Source: Vulcaniibacterium gelatinicum (lineage in GTDB: Bacteria; Pseudomonadota; Gammaproteobacteria; Xanthomonadales; Xanthomonadaceae). Taken from it: a stretch of DNA of 51,792 bases. A program made the position numbers and the translations under genes. The notes under the pieces were generated by a model. The model did no database searches. It was given only the letters and a program-made list of their open reading frames with translations, and was not told the origin of the DNA. Location: the NCBI RefSeq assembly GCF_008033445.1, contig NZ_VNKO01000021.1:1-51792 (forward strand), given 5' to 3'. Within the stretch, counting starts at the first letter, position 1, and each line of letters starts with the position of its first letter. Below, one piece after another: positions 51,037 to 51,792 of the stretch.

Positions 51037-51792
51037 TCAGGACAGCCAGCGGCTCTTGATCACGCGCCGGCCGGTGTTGCGGTTGCCAGAAACACCCAGG
51101 CCACCTCGATGGGTGGCCTCGGTGATCGATTCAGTAGGTGTTTCAAGGGCTGGCGGACTGGCCAGCCCCAGTTGCCGCTCCAGTTCGCGCCAGTGGCGTT
51201 CCTCGAAGCGGTCGAGCCCCGAGGCCGCAGCGGCGGCGCGGGCGTACACGTAGCAGTCCAGCGCTTCGTTGCGCTCGCGCACCTTCTGCCACTCCCGCAC
51301 CGGAAAGCCATTCCTGTCGCGGCGGGTGATCAGTTGCTCGGCGCAGAGCTGCTGGATGAACTCGGCGTCGATCTTGGGCAGGTGGACGAAACCGGCCGGG
51401 TAGGTCACCGTCACGCCGTCGTCGGCCACCTCCGCGCTCTGGCGCAGGTGGTTGTAGAGCTCCAGCTTGGCGATGCCGACCGCCACGCTGTAGACCTTGA
51501 TGCCCCGGCGCAGCTTCTTGCCCGCCTGCGAGACATCGACGGCGGTGGGCGTGCCGATCAGGGCTGCGCCCCCCATCGAACCCGTCCGCACGCCCTTGAC
51601 CGCCATCACCCGCGCGTCGCGGCAGGCGCGCACGAAGGCGTAGGCCTCCTGTGTCGCAAAGCCGATGTCCAGCGCCAAGCGGGCCAGCGGCATGGCCGCG
51701 CCCGAGGCATGGGTCCAGGTCTCGGCGAGCATCCCGCCCAGCGCCTTCCACACCGCATCCCGTGCGGTGTCGCCCATCAGCACCCGGTGCTC
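51037..51792 (-). CDS. terminase large subunit (gpA-like), C-terminal part; N-terminus beyond window
   Basis: The window holds the last 251 residues. EHRVLMGDTARDAVWKALGG, then LALDIGFATQEAYAFVRACRDARVMAVKG, VGIAKLELYNHLRQ, and EWQKVRERNEALDCYVYARAAA are features of the GpA nuclease domain of lambda-type terminases, including the aspartates that bind metal for DNA cutting. The ATPase domain lies to the right of the window. It opens the structural operon and indicates cos or headful packaging by the lambda-type enzyme. Confidence 0.9.
   Translation of the reverse strand, partial: EHRVLMGDTARDAVWKALGGMLAETWTHASGAAMPLARLALDIGFATQEAYAFVRACRDARVMAVKGVRTGSMGGAALIGTPTAVDVSQAGKKLRRGIKVYSVAVGIAKLELYNHLRQSAEVADDGVTVTYPAGFVHLPKIDAEFIQQLCAEQLITRRDRNGFPVREWQKVRERNEALDCYVYARAAAAASGLDRFEERHWRELERQLGLASPPALETPTESITEATHRGGLGVSGNRNTGRRVIKSRWLS

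Larger units (their letters stand above)
31750..51792 (-). mobile_element. siphovirus-type prophage, structural and lysis modules (terminase end cut by window)
   Basis: About 20 kb of contiguous minus-strand genes run in canonical order: terminase large subunit, gpW-like joiner, portal, S49 protease with nested scaffold, decoration protein, capsid, joining and terminator proteins, tail tube, G/GT chaperone, tape measure, tail tip proteins, DUF2793, DUF6127, holin and lysozyme. Long tape measure plus tube protein and no sheath gene indicate a long non-contractile tail. All examined frames are intact, so the module may be functional. Early genes are outside the window. Confidence 0.9.

Noticed and set aside
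1-51792. CRISPR array or cas genes
   Set aside because: No regularly spaced direct repeats and no Cas-like protein were seen.

Overview
The window reads as the chromosome of a high-GC gammaproteobacterium, most likely a member of the Xanthomonadaceae (Stenotrophomonas/Pseudoxanthomonas/Lysobacter type). The clues are an anmK C-terminus of xanthomonad character, a FecI-FecR-TonB-dependent receptor trio with an STN domain, and the overall base composition. Genus is inferred, not shown. Host sequence is confined to about 11.3-18.45 kb; everything else looks mobile.

Region 1 (1-11.24 kb): the tail of an IS3-type transposase, then a complete-looking operon of the transmissible locus of stress tolerance (tLST/LHR/TLPQC). 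The order is small HTH protein, Hsp20, ClpG/ClpK disaggregase, phospholipase-D/cardiolipin-synthase-like protein, FtsH, thioredoxin, a small membrane/lipoprotein-like ORF, PsiE, HtpX-like M48 protease and DegP-like protease. Genes are packed with ATGA/GTGA overlaps, so one transcript is likely. Its right border is a 5'-truncated copy of a gene whose full-length homologue sits behind the serine recombinase at 19.8 kb.

Region 2 (11.34-18.2 kb): host DNA with a divergent gene set. On one side is a secreted cyanophycinase fused in one polypeptide to an isoaspartyl peptidase. On the other side are an ECF sigma factor, a FecR anti-sigma factor and a TonB-dependent receptor with an STN signalling domain. 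I read this as a candidate surface-sensed uptake and degradation system for cyanophycin or beta-Asp-Arg peptides. It is the most interesting proposal in the window.

Region 3 (18.2-28 kb): anmK is cut by a serine-recombinase element (recombinase plus a ParB-like accessory gene) followed by a TacA-TacT toxin-antitoxin pair. Next comes a P4-like integrative element on the minus strand: tyrosine integrase, zinc-ribbon protein, XRE regulator, AlpA, CHC2 zinc-finger protein, Toprim protein, DUF3987 helicase-like protein, Cys-rich protein and HGG-motif protein.

Region 4 (28-31.4 kb): an A+T-richer restriction-modification cassette made of an N6-adenine methylase, a half-length specificity subunit and a separate, convergent PD-(D/E)XK nuclease, with no HsdR. 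Region 5 (31.75 kb to the right edge): a siphovirus prophage on the minus strand, from terminase (cut by the window edge) through a lambda-type head module, a tail module with a likely -1 frameshift in the G/GT chaperone, a tail tip, a phage glycosyltransferase-like protein and a lysis cassette. No rRNA, tRNA or CRISPR array was seen.
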